A stretch of 64,000 nt of DNA from Biscogniauxia marginata (taxonomy: Eukaryota; Ascomycota; Sordariomycetes; Xylariales; Xylariaceae): NCBI GenBank assembly GCA_022695795.1, contig MU404057.1:744001-808000 (forward strand). The letters run 5' to 3'. The position numbers and the translations under genes are program-made. Under the pieces are notes generated by a model, which was not told the origin of the DNA, did not search any database, and saw only the letters and a program-made list of their open reading frames with translations. Shown piece by piece: positions 1 through 11,884 of this stretch; the stretch's first letter is position 1, and each line of letters begins with the position of its first letter.

Positions 1-490
1 ACTGTAAGGTGCAAGTTGACGAGTATGCTTGAATTATTTGTAGAGACAAGCAAAGTAACGGTTTGATGTAATGACGATCCCAGGCACGACTAAAAACAAC
101 GTATGTTTCAAGGTTGAAAGCTTACAAAACTAACTAGACGGACTGCAGCAAGGGTTTTTATAGGGACGAGACCTGGCTAGCTAGTCCTGTAATGCCAAGG
201 CATTCCATATGAACACAAGTAGAACATTTAAGCAGACAAGACAAAAGGTGGATTTAGAACATTTTTGGTCGTGGCCTAGAACAGAGGTTAAAGCATATAC
301 TTTCGCTGATCCGGTGGAAAGAGGGTAACAACCGGAGTTTAAAACGTTGATGTTAATTATACGTCGAAACGAATATTCGAAATAAAAGAATGGGGAACGG
401 GGTTTCATAAAGAATTTATAATATCGTAACTACAAGTTTTATTACATGTAGTTGTATCTTCTAGGAGACTCGTTACACAGGTTATCTTGG

Positions 491-496
491 TGTTGA

Positions 497-532
<36 letters not shown>
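491..532. repeat. GTTGAT/GTT microsatellite
   Basis: Direct reading shows three TGTTGA units followed by about seven GTT triplets. It lies in intergenic DNA and no coding frame uses it. Confidence 0.9.
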
Positions 533-533
<1 letters not shown>

Positions 534-1517
534 TTAGGGGTGCCATAGGTACCCACCAATCAAGTGTGTTACGTAACTCGCATCCTGAAATCTTATTCGT
601 TGCTGCTCATTAAACTAGGGGCATTGCTTATCTGTTAGTCTGCTTAGGTATGTGCGTTAATATTACCTAAATAAGTTGTTGAAAGATACGGCTATGTTTC
701 AAGAGGTTATATTGCAGCCCGGAATAGGGTAGTCCCGCCCCGCAATAGCTGTGGATGGATCTAGGCCATCTCACCCAGCAACCTAACGTTTGTCTTACAA
801 AGTATTACATTGACCTAGCTTCAGTTAGTTCATATCCTACAGACGTTCCAAATATTATGAGACAACTATCTGGAAAACAAATTCAATGACGACCTCAATA
901 TAAGCCCCTGTATCGAAGGGAAAAAGAGAGTAGGTAGGTAGGGGAACAGAGAAACACTTCGTGAAAGAATAAAAAATCTTAACTCGAGAAGAAAGAAATA
1001 CTTCACTGTCACACCCAGACAGCCTACTATTTACATTCCACACAACTCTAGACCAATCTTGGAGTGAAGTTCATCCATGCCAAAGACGCCGCGCAGAGAC
1101 TACAAATTTCTCAATCAAGTATTACTGACCATACCAAGCACGACACGATTTTCAGTTCCCGGCTAGGTACATACATAGGTATGTAACAAAAACACAAAAA
1201 CAAAAACAACCTCAATTAATACATAAAAATATTTATTTGCTTGAATTAATATAGGAATGCTATCCAAACCCGCAGCGCCCCTATTGTGCGTCCCCGCGTC
1301 CCCGCTCTTATAATAGTCCCCGAAGGTTGCGTTATGATGCGTAGTCTATGCTGGTTATATGTACACAAGAAAAATAAGGACGATACGCCCTGGTAGGTCG
1401 GGCCGGAGAAACAGCTCCTTCCTTTACCTCCTCATAAACGAGGGGAGGAGATAGACTGAGGGTGAGTAGTAAGATCGATGAGAGGGGTGTGGGTTATACA
1501 CTATTCGGTTTCCCCCT

Positions 1518-1534
1518 CACACACACACACACAC
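1518..1534. repeat. (CA)n dinucleotide run
   Basis: An uninterrupted CA run of about eight to nine units lies 165 bp downstream of the laccase stop codon. Confidence 0.9.
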
Positions 1535-1696
1535 CCTGATTTCGCGTGTGTGCGCGGAAAAATGGATATATAAGTAGTGCGAGTAGATAGATGAGGCGCG
1601 GATGTGCGCGTCTCGATGGAAATGACGGGAGTAGGGTCGCTATGAGGCGTCGAGAGTGTTTTGATTAGTGAACGCATCCAGTAAGCCAGCCGCAAC

Positions 1697-3594
1697 CTAC
1701 AGCCCGCTGTCGACCTGGTTCGGCGCCTCCCGCCCCGTGAAGGCGGCCCAGTCGCGGCAGACCTGGTCGATCTCGTGCGGGATCTGGTACTGCTGCACCT
1801 GCTCGGGCAGGAACAGCATCTGCGAGAAGAACCCGCCGGACGCGTGCCACGCGACGTGGCAGTGGAACGGCCACAGGCCCGGGTTCGTCACGTCCATCTG
1901 CACGACGATGTGCCCGAACGGGCGGACCAGCTGCACGTCGCGGCGCATCGGGTTCGCCAGGTCCGTCGTCAGCGTCGACCCGTCGTAGGCGCCCGGCCCC
2001 TCGGCCAGGATGTACATGGTTAGGCCGTGGGCGTGCATCGGGTGGGCGCTGATGGGGTCACGGTTAGCAATCTGTGTTATTTTGTCTTTCCCGTTTTATA
2101 TATCTTCCAAAGGCCAGGTGTAGGAATATGGGGATAATAAAAAAGACTTACACTGGCGAGGGGTTGTTAACTATAAAGCGAATCGAGGAGTTGGTGCCGA
2201 AGTTTATCACGTTCATGTCCGGCTCGAACAGGAGATCTCCCTTGTTGGCCTGGAGGAGGGTCGGATCGTTATAGTCAACCCGGGCGGTAACTCCCTGAAT
2301 ATCATGTGAGAACGTGGGCTTTGCCGGGGGGGGGCGAGGGACAAGGATATACTCACACCAAAGTTCCAGAGGAGGTTCCCAGACTCATTTCTGAAAACAC
2401 CAATATCCATATGTTGGGTCCACGATGGTTCGGGTAGTGCGATGGGGTAGTAAGGCTTGGTGAGACTGAGGTCGTCACTGGCACAGGTGCCGGGGTCAGG
2501 GACGTCCCAAGGAGCGCTAGTCGGCATGGATTGTATGTCGGCTTCCTCGTAGTAGATAGCAGCGAGGGCTAGAGGCTGCTTTGCAAACGCGCAGGACATA
2601 TTAGCTCGGAGCCAGACAACCGATTTCGGATCATCATGGGCGTGGACAACGACGTCTACACGCTGACCGATACCGAGCGTGACGACCTGGGTGTCATAAG
2701 GCTGGACCTCGACAAAGTCGTTGGCTATGACCGTCATGTTGTGACCGTCGATGGAAATTCGTTGTGTCCCCTCAGAACCAGAGTTGATGAATCGGAGACG
2801 GTGGGCCTTGCCGGATTGAAACCTGAACTTGGACAGTCCGGCGTTGTCAGTGCAGCTCGCTGTGTCACCCGCATCAACGGTTGAGCAGTCAAAGTTCATT
2901 CTGCCGTTGATCAAGTTGTTATCCGAGAAGGTCTGCCCGTTAAAGTTTGGAGACATGACCTCTTTGACAATCGTGAAGTAGTCCTCATGCCACCAATCTG
3001 TGTAGATGTTTTAGCTAGAGCCCAATGCCACCAGGACAGATCATAATTACCATTGACCAGGACCGGACCGATATCAATATCATATTTTACGTTCGACGGG
3101 CCATGCACTACAATGGGACCATACAGACCACCGGAATACTGAGCAGAGTAATGAGAGTGATACCAGGATGTACCGTAGACTTCGGCGCGGAACTTGTATG
3201 TGAAGCTCTTTCCAGGCGCAATAGGGCATTGGCTGACTCCGGGAACACCGTCCATCCATGGCGTTCCGGTTTGATGGAACCCATGCCAATGAATCGCGGT
3301 GCCTTCGGCCGGACCATCTTCGATATGGTTGTTGACTTTCACCTCGATGTAGTCACCCCAGTTGGCCTCGATCAACGGACCCGGATATTGTCCATTAACT
3401 AGTATAACACTCTTCTCGTATCCATCCGGGGCAATCATCCCCCGACTGATATTGAATTCATACCTCCGGGTGAGGTCGGTCAGGGGGCCGTCGAGGTATG
3501 GATCTAGTGGCTCGGTTGGTCCATGACCCCATGGGGGTAAGCCGTGGTGACCGCCCTTGCCAATAATCCACAAGGGGAGAGTGGGCGCAAGCAT
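1697..3594 (-). CDS. Laccase-type multicopper oxidase
   Basis: This is a three-domain, four-copper oxidase that oxidises phenols and reduces O2 to water; such enzymes are normally secreted. Minus-strand exons are 3594-3051, 2997-2357, 2294-2152 and 2048-1697, giving 559 aa from the first in-frame ATG, a normal ascomycete laccase length. All four copper motifs are visible: [23 protein letters not shown] and [11 protein letters not shown]. The last exon acceptor was chosen because CTAAC lies just upstream and the join gives [11 protein letters not shown]. The position ten residues after the T1 Cys is Phe (about 516), where most ascomycete enzymes have Leu. The protein stops exactly after DSGL, the motif at which ascomycete laccases are usually C-terminally trimmed. 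No convincing signal peptide follows the ATG used. A CTAAC...TTAG acceptor just upstream (about 3614) suggests a further 5' exon, so the N-terminus is unsettled. Confidence 0.88.
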
Positions 3595-5731
3595 AGTACC
3601 CCATAGTGATTTTCTAAGCAATTGTTAGAACCTTATCCAAACGAAACTCTTCTGAAGAATGGACCAGCGCTACACACCCGTTTTGTGCTTTAGAAGTTAG
3701 TGCGCCGACTAGGTGGTTACAAGATTTGAGGAACTCCATCATGGATAAAAGACCGGACGGCTTCAAGGAAGCCTGATTATTAAGGAAAGTAGAGTAAAGA
3801 ATGAACAAACAAACAAACAAACCGGTGACGACACGCAGGCTCCAGTCAACAAAAAGAAAGACGATTGAGATATTACGAAGAGAATAGGAGGGCAGAGCCT
3901 CCGTATTATATGAACAGACCTGAAGACCAGGAGAAGCACATGTTTGGCCGCAACTAAGCCTTTGTTATTCTCTAGAGACTTACAACTTCGAGACATAAAT
4001 ACGGATCGAAATTTTAGTACATCGTTCGTTGAAGCTTCGAGACACTAACATGGTAAGACACATGGCCTATTCCAAAATTGATATGTGATGTGTTCAGTGG
4101 CGTGCGGATAGGCAAAGATGCCCCTTCTAGAGACCGCCTAGCTAGGATCCGTCAATTTCTATCCGGCCGAGATATGAATATCCTGTACGGCGGATCGCTC
4201 ACCACAGGCCATGTTTCTTGACCTGCTGGGCTGAGGTCAGAAACTCGTCAACGAGATGGGAATCGTTTTAAAAAATGGCTGAAGTGTATTCATCAGAGCG
4301 ATGACACTTTTGTTTTGTTTCGTTCAGCCTGAGTCAACTGACATGCCGTATGCATTACGGATACCACTTTTGGACGAGAACAGGCATGCTTGTATGCAGT
4401 GATTGGCACATCTTGAGAAGCCACATCTGGCCATAGAGCATCGATTAAATCGGGCCCCCCTCTACATGCGCAAGGGAACTGAGACCAAGCCCACGGAACA
4501 GCAGGATCTCCTTTATTATGTCTCAACCGTCCACAGGCATGAGCTGCCAGAGTGGTGATTGGTCTCCTGCTACGCCGCCTGAGTTGGGCTATCGCTTATA
4601 GGTGGGAAAGGAAAAAGCTTCCAATGTCAAGTCTTGTTCTTGTCACTGACCACAGAGCCTCAACCATTCACGCAACTGTCCCAATTTTAACCTTCGACCT
4701 ATAAGCATCGCGAGCTGTTCTGATGGATTTTATTGTAGCGTAGACTTCTCGACTACGATACGACATATGCTCCTTTGCAGCCATACTGACTTACTGAAAG
4801 TATTCGAGAGCGAGTGTTGCCTCTCACAGCCGAATTGTAGACCCCATAATAGGAGATATTGCAGCGCTTCAAGACAGGCATCTGCTAGCGCCAGAGAAAG
4901 AAACTATCCTGAAATACGAGGTAGGTTATGAGAAGCACGGGACGGAGCACATCAATGATCTGCATGTTTAGTCGATTGGAGATGGGACAAGCAAAGGAAT
5001 TCTTGCTTTTCCCTAAACCTCGATCTTATTTTGCCATTGTTTTTCCCAGCTGTGGCGTAAACCATGGCTTCTCCGGAAATTTGGTGGGGGAAGCTGAGAC
5101 TTGCATTGGGCCCTCAGCTTTCTTCCGCAATGACGCCGACACGACTTAAGTCTTCTTGGCGATGAGTTGCTCTTGTTACTCCTGGGGATTGGTGTATGGC
5201 CCGACGCAACTTGCTGGCGCTTGCTCGATGCTTTCACTTCCTCTCACCACTACTATTCGTTTAATACTATGGCGAGCGAATGAGCAAAGCTTGAAGTTCC
5301 CGTTCGCTGAGGGTTCCTTTAGTGCTCGTAATTTTTCTTCTTTTGTTTTTTCCTCTCTTCTTTTTTTCAAATTTTGAAATCTGATCAAGAGGTAGGATCT
5401 GAATTCATCTCCCCTAATGGGTTACTAACCCTGAAGCTGGTGCCATCAGCCCTAGAACGGTAATATCCCATGACAGCTCGTGTCCTAACGCCACATACTG
5501 TACAAGATATCATCATAATTACACGCTCAAGGCCAGTAGCAGCTTAGATCAAGAGTGGACTCGAAGGTTCAGAACTAGCGCCTCGGCTTGTTATACAATA
5601 GAGCGGAGGTCTCCTTCTAGGATTTAACGAGGAAGATAAATGTAGAGGCCGATACCTCGATGCTAGAGGCGATGCCTGCAGGTTTGGTATGTGACCTCAA
5701 TTTCGCATCTTCTTAGACACATTTGCATAAC
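3595..5731. other. Intergenic between laccase and MGR2
   Basis: No confident gene. The first 100 bases upstream of the laccase ATG contain an intron-like acceptor (TTCTAAC, then GCTTAG, on the minus strand), probably ending a 5' UTR or signal-peptide intron. Only short frames without family resemblance occur elsewhere, including one around 4928-5149. Confidence 0.5.
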
Positions 5732-6319
5732 TTATTCATCGCGGGGTCGGTAAGCTCGTTGTGCCGCCATGATGTAAGGCCGCCGTTGGGCTCGCGCAAA
5801 GGCTTCTACAGCGATGGGGGACGCATCGGTTCGGATGACGCTACCGATTGCCATGAAGAAGCTTGTGGGAAGTGATCAGTTGATGGTCCGAGGACTCAAG
5901 CAGTTGGAACCTGTCACTCACCCGAACGTCGCGCCGGAGCCAAGCATATACTGACCCAAGGTCCGCATGATACCGTTCGTCCCGGCTCCGTACCTGAAGA
6001 TGTTGACAGTGCCTAGGCCGCGACCAGTTGTTAGTTGTTAGTTGCTGGCATTGTAGCTACCTAGGTTAAAGCCAGGAAGAAGAGAAGCGCACCGAAGATG
6101 AAGCCGATGATAACCCCGACAGCTGCATACTGCTATTAGTATGCACTACGAGCTGCACAATTATGCCAGAGCAACATACTTCCGCCCATCATGGCGCCCA
6201 TTTTCACTGGACTGCTGTGTTAGCTCCTATTGCTTCGCCTCAACACCAGGAAGAGTATGTATACATTTATCGACTGTAGTGGGGCCCGCGTGGCCCCGGT
6301 TTGCAGGCATGGGCGGCAT
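5732..6319 (-). CDS. MGR2: Mgr2/Romo1 TIM23-complex subunit
   Basis: Mgr2 sits in the mitochondrial inner membrane and gates lateral release of preproteins from the TIM23 translocase. The gene is split into five minus-strand exons: 6319-6265 (55 nt), 6206-6180 (27), 6122-6093 (30), 6012-5922 (91) and 5861-5732 (130), giving 110 aa. Every junction has GT and AG, phases agree, and branch elements (GCTAAC, TTTAAC) are visible. The product starts MPPMPA and continues with DKLKMGAMMGGTVGV, then FRYGAGTNGIMRTLGQYM and GSGATFGFFMAIGSVIRTD. These match the family's two glycine-rich hairpin membrane segments and the DKxKMGxMMG signature. The tail is basic (AQRRPY...AYRPRDE). The small exons hide the gene from simple open-frame searches. 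It is divergent from the FHA gene at 7593. Confidence 0.93.
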
Positions 6320-7592
6320 TTTGAGTATGGGTTGTCGATGGAGCCTGGTAGAAGCTATGCACTATAACAAGTACATATGGCTTGCCGTGGTGTAGTGTGG
6401 TGTGGTGCAGTCGGTGTTCGATGTCCGGTGTTCGATGTTCGTTTGGTGGTGCCGCTGCGAATAAGTGGAAGAATTGGTTGACCCGCTGCAAAGCCGAGTT
6501 GAGGAGGGAAAGATGCCCGGCTGAAGATCAAAGGAGCGTCAGAGTGCACCGGGCGTGGTCCAAGCGCCCGCTATGGGGGGCGATTAACAGATACACAATC
6601 ACGTGCTCTGAGCACTGTGCCCTGGCGCCATGAGGGGCACGAGCTTGGTTGAGTACAGGTACTTGCTTAAGTTTATTTCCCTGCACGCTATGCCATCCAC
6701 CTACGTAAGCGACGTGAAGGCTAGGCAGGGCAAGACGGGGAGTTAAACGGCCAGTGGACAGGCGGCCGAGAGACACATCGATAGATAAACACGTTTTAGG
6801 TGCAGCAATTCATCTTACAAACCAATTTCGCATTGCATGTCGCCTCCCTGCCAATAGCAGCCCGTCCAATATGTAGGTACCTGTATACCTGGAGCTCGGG
6901 CCAATGGGAAGCCCAGCTGCACGTGCTGCCCAGTGACAATTCGACAATCGCACGGGTGTGGATGGCGATACGTACGTACCGTACCGTGGCAACCTGCACG
7001 CTAGGCCCGACTAGGCTTGACTCAGGAAGGGCGGCTAACCGTCGAATCCTGACAACTGGAAGCAACCTCCTCTCACATACCAAAACGTCTTTTCCCGAGA
7101 CCCAGCATCGCGACATCTGTCTTGGAAAATAGAGTAAAATAAAGTCCTTTCTTCAGATACCCAGATACCCCCATCGCAGTCCCACGGTACGTCTCGGACC
7201 TGCCCGCATTTCCGTCCGCAAAGGACAACAAATCCTCTCGGGCCACCGTGCAGCCAACCAGACACGCCGTCCGAGACCCCTTTCACTGACCATCTTGTTC
7301 CTTTAGACCATCACTTTTTGTGCAGAGGCAGAAAAGCCCCGAGACGAAACCCACCGGCACCAGCACAGTTTCGATACATTCCTTCGGCATTGCGGGCGCG
7401 CATTAAAGGCCTTCTTTGTGTCCAGTCGCGTGGATGGTTCACAGCACAGCTCCGACGAACTGACGCTTCGAAGTCATCTGCGACGGCCTCCTGCCACCGC
7501 CAGCTCCATCACCATCGCCAGCTCCATCACCAGCACCCTTACATTATCCCTCCACATCCCTAATCTCCCGGGCCATCGCGCCAGTATCCCTC
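6320..7592. promoter_or_regulatory. Divergent promoter, MGR2 and FHA gene
   Basis: This 1.27-kb spacer lies between two head-to-head genes. CCAAT pentamers occur at about 6850 and 6901 on the plus strand. The 200 bases before 7593 are rich in CATCACC/CAGCTCC pyrimidine-type sequence, typical of a fungal 5' leader. No coding exon is supported here. Confidence 0.5.
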
Positions 7593-9963
7593 ATGACGGC
7601 CGTCGCAAGCCCGCCAACCTTCAACCAACATAATCGGTCGGCGTGGGGTATGAATGGAATTAATGGTGGTCATCCTGGTCAGATCGTGAATCCCGACGAG
7701 CTCAACCGAATGTTTATGCCGAGGAAAAACCTGCAAAGGAACAACTCTTCCTCCTCCATCTCCTCCATCTCCTCGACTTCCTCCACCTCGACCGTTTCCT
7801 CGCAGCAGTCGAATGGCACCCCCATGTCCTCTACCGGCGATCTAAGCTCGTGGACAAATGGTGCTGGTGCTACCCCCGGTGCTTCTGCCACCGGTTCTGC
7901 ACCGCGGAAACGCCCCCAAGGCAAAGCTCCTTGGACCAGCTCGAAGCCGGATAACCAGTCCGACTTTGTCAGGATGTCGGCCGGCCGGCCCCAGCTGATC
8001 AGCGGACTGAATGGGTCTGCCTCGATACATTCCCCTTCGCCCATACTGCCATCCCAGGCCCAGATGGCTGCGCAGCAAGCCATGCCTCGGCCTATGACTG
8101 ACCCTCTGCCCTCCGGAAACCAGCCCGTTCTCTACCTCCTCTCCCTCAACGGCACCTTCGAGCGCAAGACCATCTCTGTTCCGTTCTCTCCTGATACCCT
8201 TAGGATCGGTCGTCAGACGAATGCTAAGACGGTCCCCACCCCGGTCAACGGGTTTTTCGATTCCAAGGTGCTCTCGCGTCAACATGCCGAGCTATGGGCC
8301 GATCGACAGGGGAAGATTATGATCCGGGATGTCAAGTCTTCCAACGGCACATTTGTAAATGGCACGCGGCTATCGCAAGAAAACCGCGAGTCTGAGCCTC
8401 ATGAGCTGCAGACTGGAGACCATCTAGAACTGGGCATCGACATCGTTAGCGAGGACCAGAAGACTGTGGTGCACCATAAGGTTGCCGCCAAGGTTGAGCA
8501 TGCCGGGTTTCTGAACACGTCGAATAATCTGCTCGATATGAACTTTGGCGATCTCGACCCGACAAACAGCTCGATGATGATGATGGGACCTCAGGGTGCA
8601 GTCCCCATGAGACAGCGGAATGGGAGTCAGCCATCCATGGCAGGGAACGGACGGGTGGTCCAAGGCGGCGGGATGATGGGCCCTCAAGTGAATGGCATGC
8701 AACCTCAGCGAGGTTTCTTCTTTTCACCCATCAGTACCGAGCAGATTGTCAAGAGGCTTCAGGTTTGTCATGTCCCTGTTTTTCTCACAGTACGCAGTCA
8801 TCTAACTACTTTTCTAGCTCGAAATGCGCAATGCTCGTCTACAATCCCAAGATCTTGGACGGACTGGTCACTTTGTACAGGCACTGCTCTCGAAGGAAGA
8901 TATCAAAGATATGGAGAAGCCAGAAATCTCCGAGCCGCCCAAGCCGAATATTGTGAACGGGAACGGGATGCCATTCAGAACAGACAACAAGACGAGATTC
9001 TCCGACCCCCCTGCGCCTCCACCGCAGCAGCCCTTACCTGAAAAACCCGATGTTCCATCGCTGAAGCGCGGCATCACCGAACGTCCCAAGCTGCCTACCC
9101 AGAGCGTCTCTCCCATCCGTCAAGACGGCAACGTTAGCCAGATTCTCCAATTAACGGAAGCCTTGAACAGTGCGAAGCGGGAGATAGAGTCTCAAACTTC
9201 ACGTATGCGGGATCTCGAACAGATGCTTCAAAGGGAGCGAGAAGCTCGAGAGCTTGCGGAGGAATTGGCTAGACGATTGGAAGATGCGGCCGCTTCGAAA
9301 ACGAACGGTTCCGCCACGAAACCGAACAGCGAAGAGACTGCCCTAGAGGCAGCCTTCGAACCACCAACGGACGAGGCATCCTCTCCGAAGGTTGACACGC
9401 CAACAAGTGATGTTGGCAAGACATCTACTCCCGATGCGGAAATTATTGAGGCATCCGCAACACAGCTACATGCCCAGATTGAATCGATGGTGCTAGAGAT
9501 GAAAGATCTACGCCAGCAGCTGGAGACGTACAAGCAACGGGCAGAGACGGCCGAAGCAGAAAGGGACACAGATCGCAAGAGCCTAGCCGAGATGGCAATG
9601 CAAATTCGGAGGGACGCCGAAACCAGGGAGGCCGCTGCCCGAGAGAGAACATTAATTGACTCTCGCACTGTTCAGAATTCCGACGGTTTTAGCGAGACGT
9701 CGGAGGAATCATCCGCCTTAGCTAGGACGCCGTCGACGGGCTCAAGTCAGGGCCATATAATACCCGGCGAGTTGAATGATCACCCTAATCTATCACGGAC
9801 TAATACCATTACACCAAAATCCGCACCAACCGAAATGCTATCGCACAACCAAGTTTTCGCGGAGAGCATACCTTACGCGTCGATGTTGGGGGTAGTGCTG
9901 ATTGGCATGGGTCTGATGGCTTATATAAATGGCTGGCAAACGCAGCCGCGCCTCGAGAGATAG
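7593..9963 (+). CDS. ham-4: FHA-domain tail-anchored protein (HAM-4/PRO45, SLMAP-like)
   Basis: This is a probable STRIPAK-complex subunit, the fungal SLMAP/Far9-Far10 relative needed for hyphal fusion and development. Two exons, 7593-8762 and 8818-9963, give 771 aa; the intron is 55 nt with a CTAAC branch. Residues 1-175 are Ser/Thr/Pro-rich and probably disordered. An FHA domain occupies about 180-300, with the core signatures LRIGRQ (about 203), SRQHAEL and SSNGTFVNG (about 249), which in this family bind phosphothreonine. Two coiled coils follow (about 498-548 and 605-672). A single membrane helix, PYASMLGVVLIGMGLMAYI (about 743-762), ends 14 residues or so before a short basic tail. This FHA, coiled coil and C-terminal anchor order is diagnostic. 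The ATG at 7593 has a good context (CCTCATGAC). The orthologue assignment is from architecture. Confidence 0.88.
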
Positions 9964-11884
9964 ATGGCTTTTACTAAACAGCGACTGCGCTAGAACTCGC
10001 ATTTCTAAGCTCGGGACCTTCAAAATCGGCTTCCTCCTCCCGCACCAGCATTCACTAGCACATATTTACGACTCGGTATTTCCTTTGTGCCCATTCTATA
10101 AGAACAATCGTGGCTAGACCGCTCTTCACGGAACCTAGTCACCATTCTGTAACACGGCATCTTGTCAGGCACTAGGCGTCGCGGCAGCGTTTTACCGGTG
10201 ATTTTGTCACGGCTCTTGATCAGGTTTCTTGTTGTTACAGGCTGACACTTGGTTTCTCGTCCGGTTCTTTGTTATTACTACTATTCTTGTTTCTTGTTTT
10301 ATCCCTCCGGTTTAAGGATGGATCCATGATTATCATGTCCCACTGTCGTCATCATCGCGTCTTTTCTTGGTAGTATGCAAAATTAGGAATCAGAAAATAA
10401 CCGAACTTTTTTTTTTCTTAAATTCAGAAAAGCGAGAAGATAATGTCCCGGAGACCTCGGGGGGTTTTTTTTTTTGTTCAGCCAAATCATGGAATACACG
10501 ATGCGCAGACCATCCCTTTTTTTTTCCCTTTGCTTTTTTTTCTTGTGCATGTGTGAGAGAGGGTTAGAAGAAAAAGAAAACACTTTACGTGGAAATTCAC
10601 AGATCATCTATATCCCTACTGCACCTCTATATCCAGGGTATACGGGTACCACGCGCACGTGTGAGAAGAGAGCGCGAAAGCAATAAATACTTAAGTTAAC
10701 CGCATGGAGATATCTGGATGAAGTTACGATGCTTATTATGTGTACGATTGTAGTTGTTGTATCGCTTTACTAGAGATCGCTTTATTTTATTTATATTTAA
10801 CGGTTTTCTTGTATATTTATCTAACCTACCTAGGTACTTTATAAATGTAAGTATACCACTTATACAATCGAGTCTCCCTCATCGTTGCGATATGTGTAAG
10901 ATTAAGAAAAGGGAATTGTTCATTGTTAGTAGCTTGCAAGATTCGTGAGAGAAGAGGCGTTTGATCCTTAAGTATCATGCCGTGGCTCCGTGGACAATGA
11001 TATGGGTCAACAAGACTGATGGGAGAGGTAAGGCATTTTCTTGGTATCGTATCCCAATGTCATATGGCGGCTTACCTTCTCGCATTTTGCGCCGATGCTC
11101 ACATATCATGAGCGGAAGCAGGAGAATCCTCTGGGAGGTAATGAAGGGAAAATATTAGATGGGAGAAGGAGGTGCCATTCTCCTATTTAAAATATATGGA
11201 GCGTAATAGGGGTAAGCCAAGAAGGAAAAGAAACGAACATGGTCATTTATAGATGCAAGTTTATTTGCTATGTAGGTAGGTAGCTACAATCTTATTTTCT
11301 CTAGATAGCAAAGAACATTCATCTCCTCTCGCGTCATCGCGAGGCATATCCAAGAGTTACCTCCAGGAACTCGAAATCCTGGGTATCGTTTCCAAAACTG
11401 CCCCCCTCGATAATGAGCAGTAGGTAGGATGTATTCGCTAGGGCTAATTGATCTGGTACAATCTGAAGAAGCCGAACTTTTAGCGAAGTAGAAATAGAAA
11501 AGGAATGATCGAACTAATAGGAAAAAAGGGAGGTTGCAGGTGAGGATTGATGATGTGGATGGTATCGCCCAGGTGTAGTGGTTGGTTGGTTGGTTTTCTG
11601 GTAGTAATAGGAGCAAGATATCGACAATCTGATCTGATTAAGGCGTGTCGTGTCTGTTGTAGAGGCCTCGATCAGTGTTGGAGTTGTCGAGGAATAAGAG
11701 ATGTCGATCTGTTGGCAAGACTTGCTATCGACATGATAAGAGGCAACCGGAGCTTAGCTAGTCCTACTGCCTCTCGTTAGTATTTGATTAATGATATTCG
11801 CAAAGGAGGCAGACGGATAAGTAAGGGAAATATATCATACATACGGGGTTCGGTTCACCCATCCAATCCAATATATCCTCGGCT
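9964..11884. other. Intergenic with convergent 3' ends
   Basis: This stretch lies between the 3' ends of the plus-strand FHA gene and the minus-strand RRM-like gene. It holds T-rich runs (about 10407-10540) and AT-rich DNA around 10730-10950. Short frames have no family resemblance. I find no supported gene. Confidence 0.55.

Larger units (their letters stand above)
1..1696. other. Intergenic, no gene recognised
   Basis: I see no frame with coding character or family similarity in this stretch. It is AT-rich in places and holds a GTT/GAT microsatellite near 491-532, a CA run near 1518-1534, and short TAGG runs near 930. It is downstream of the minus-strand laccase and probably contains its 3' UTR. 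Confidence 0.6.
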
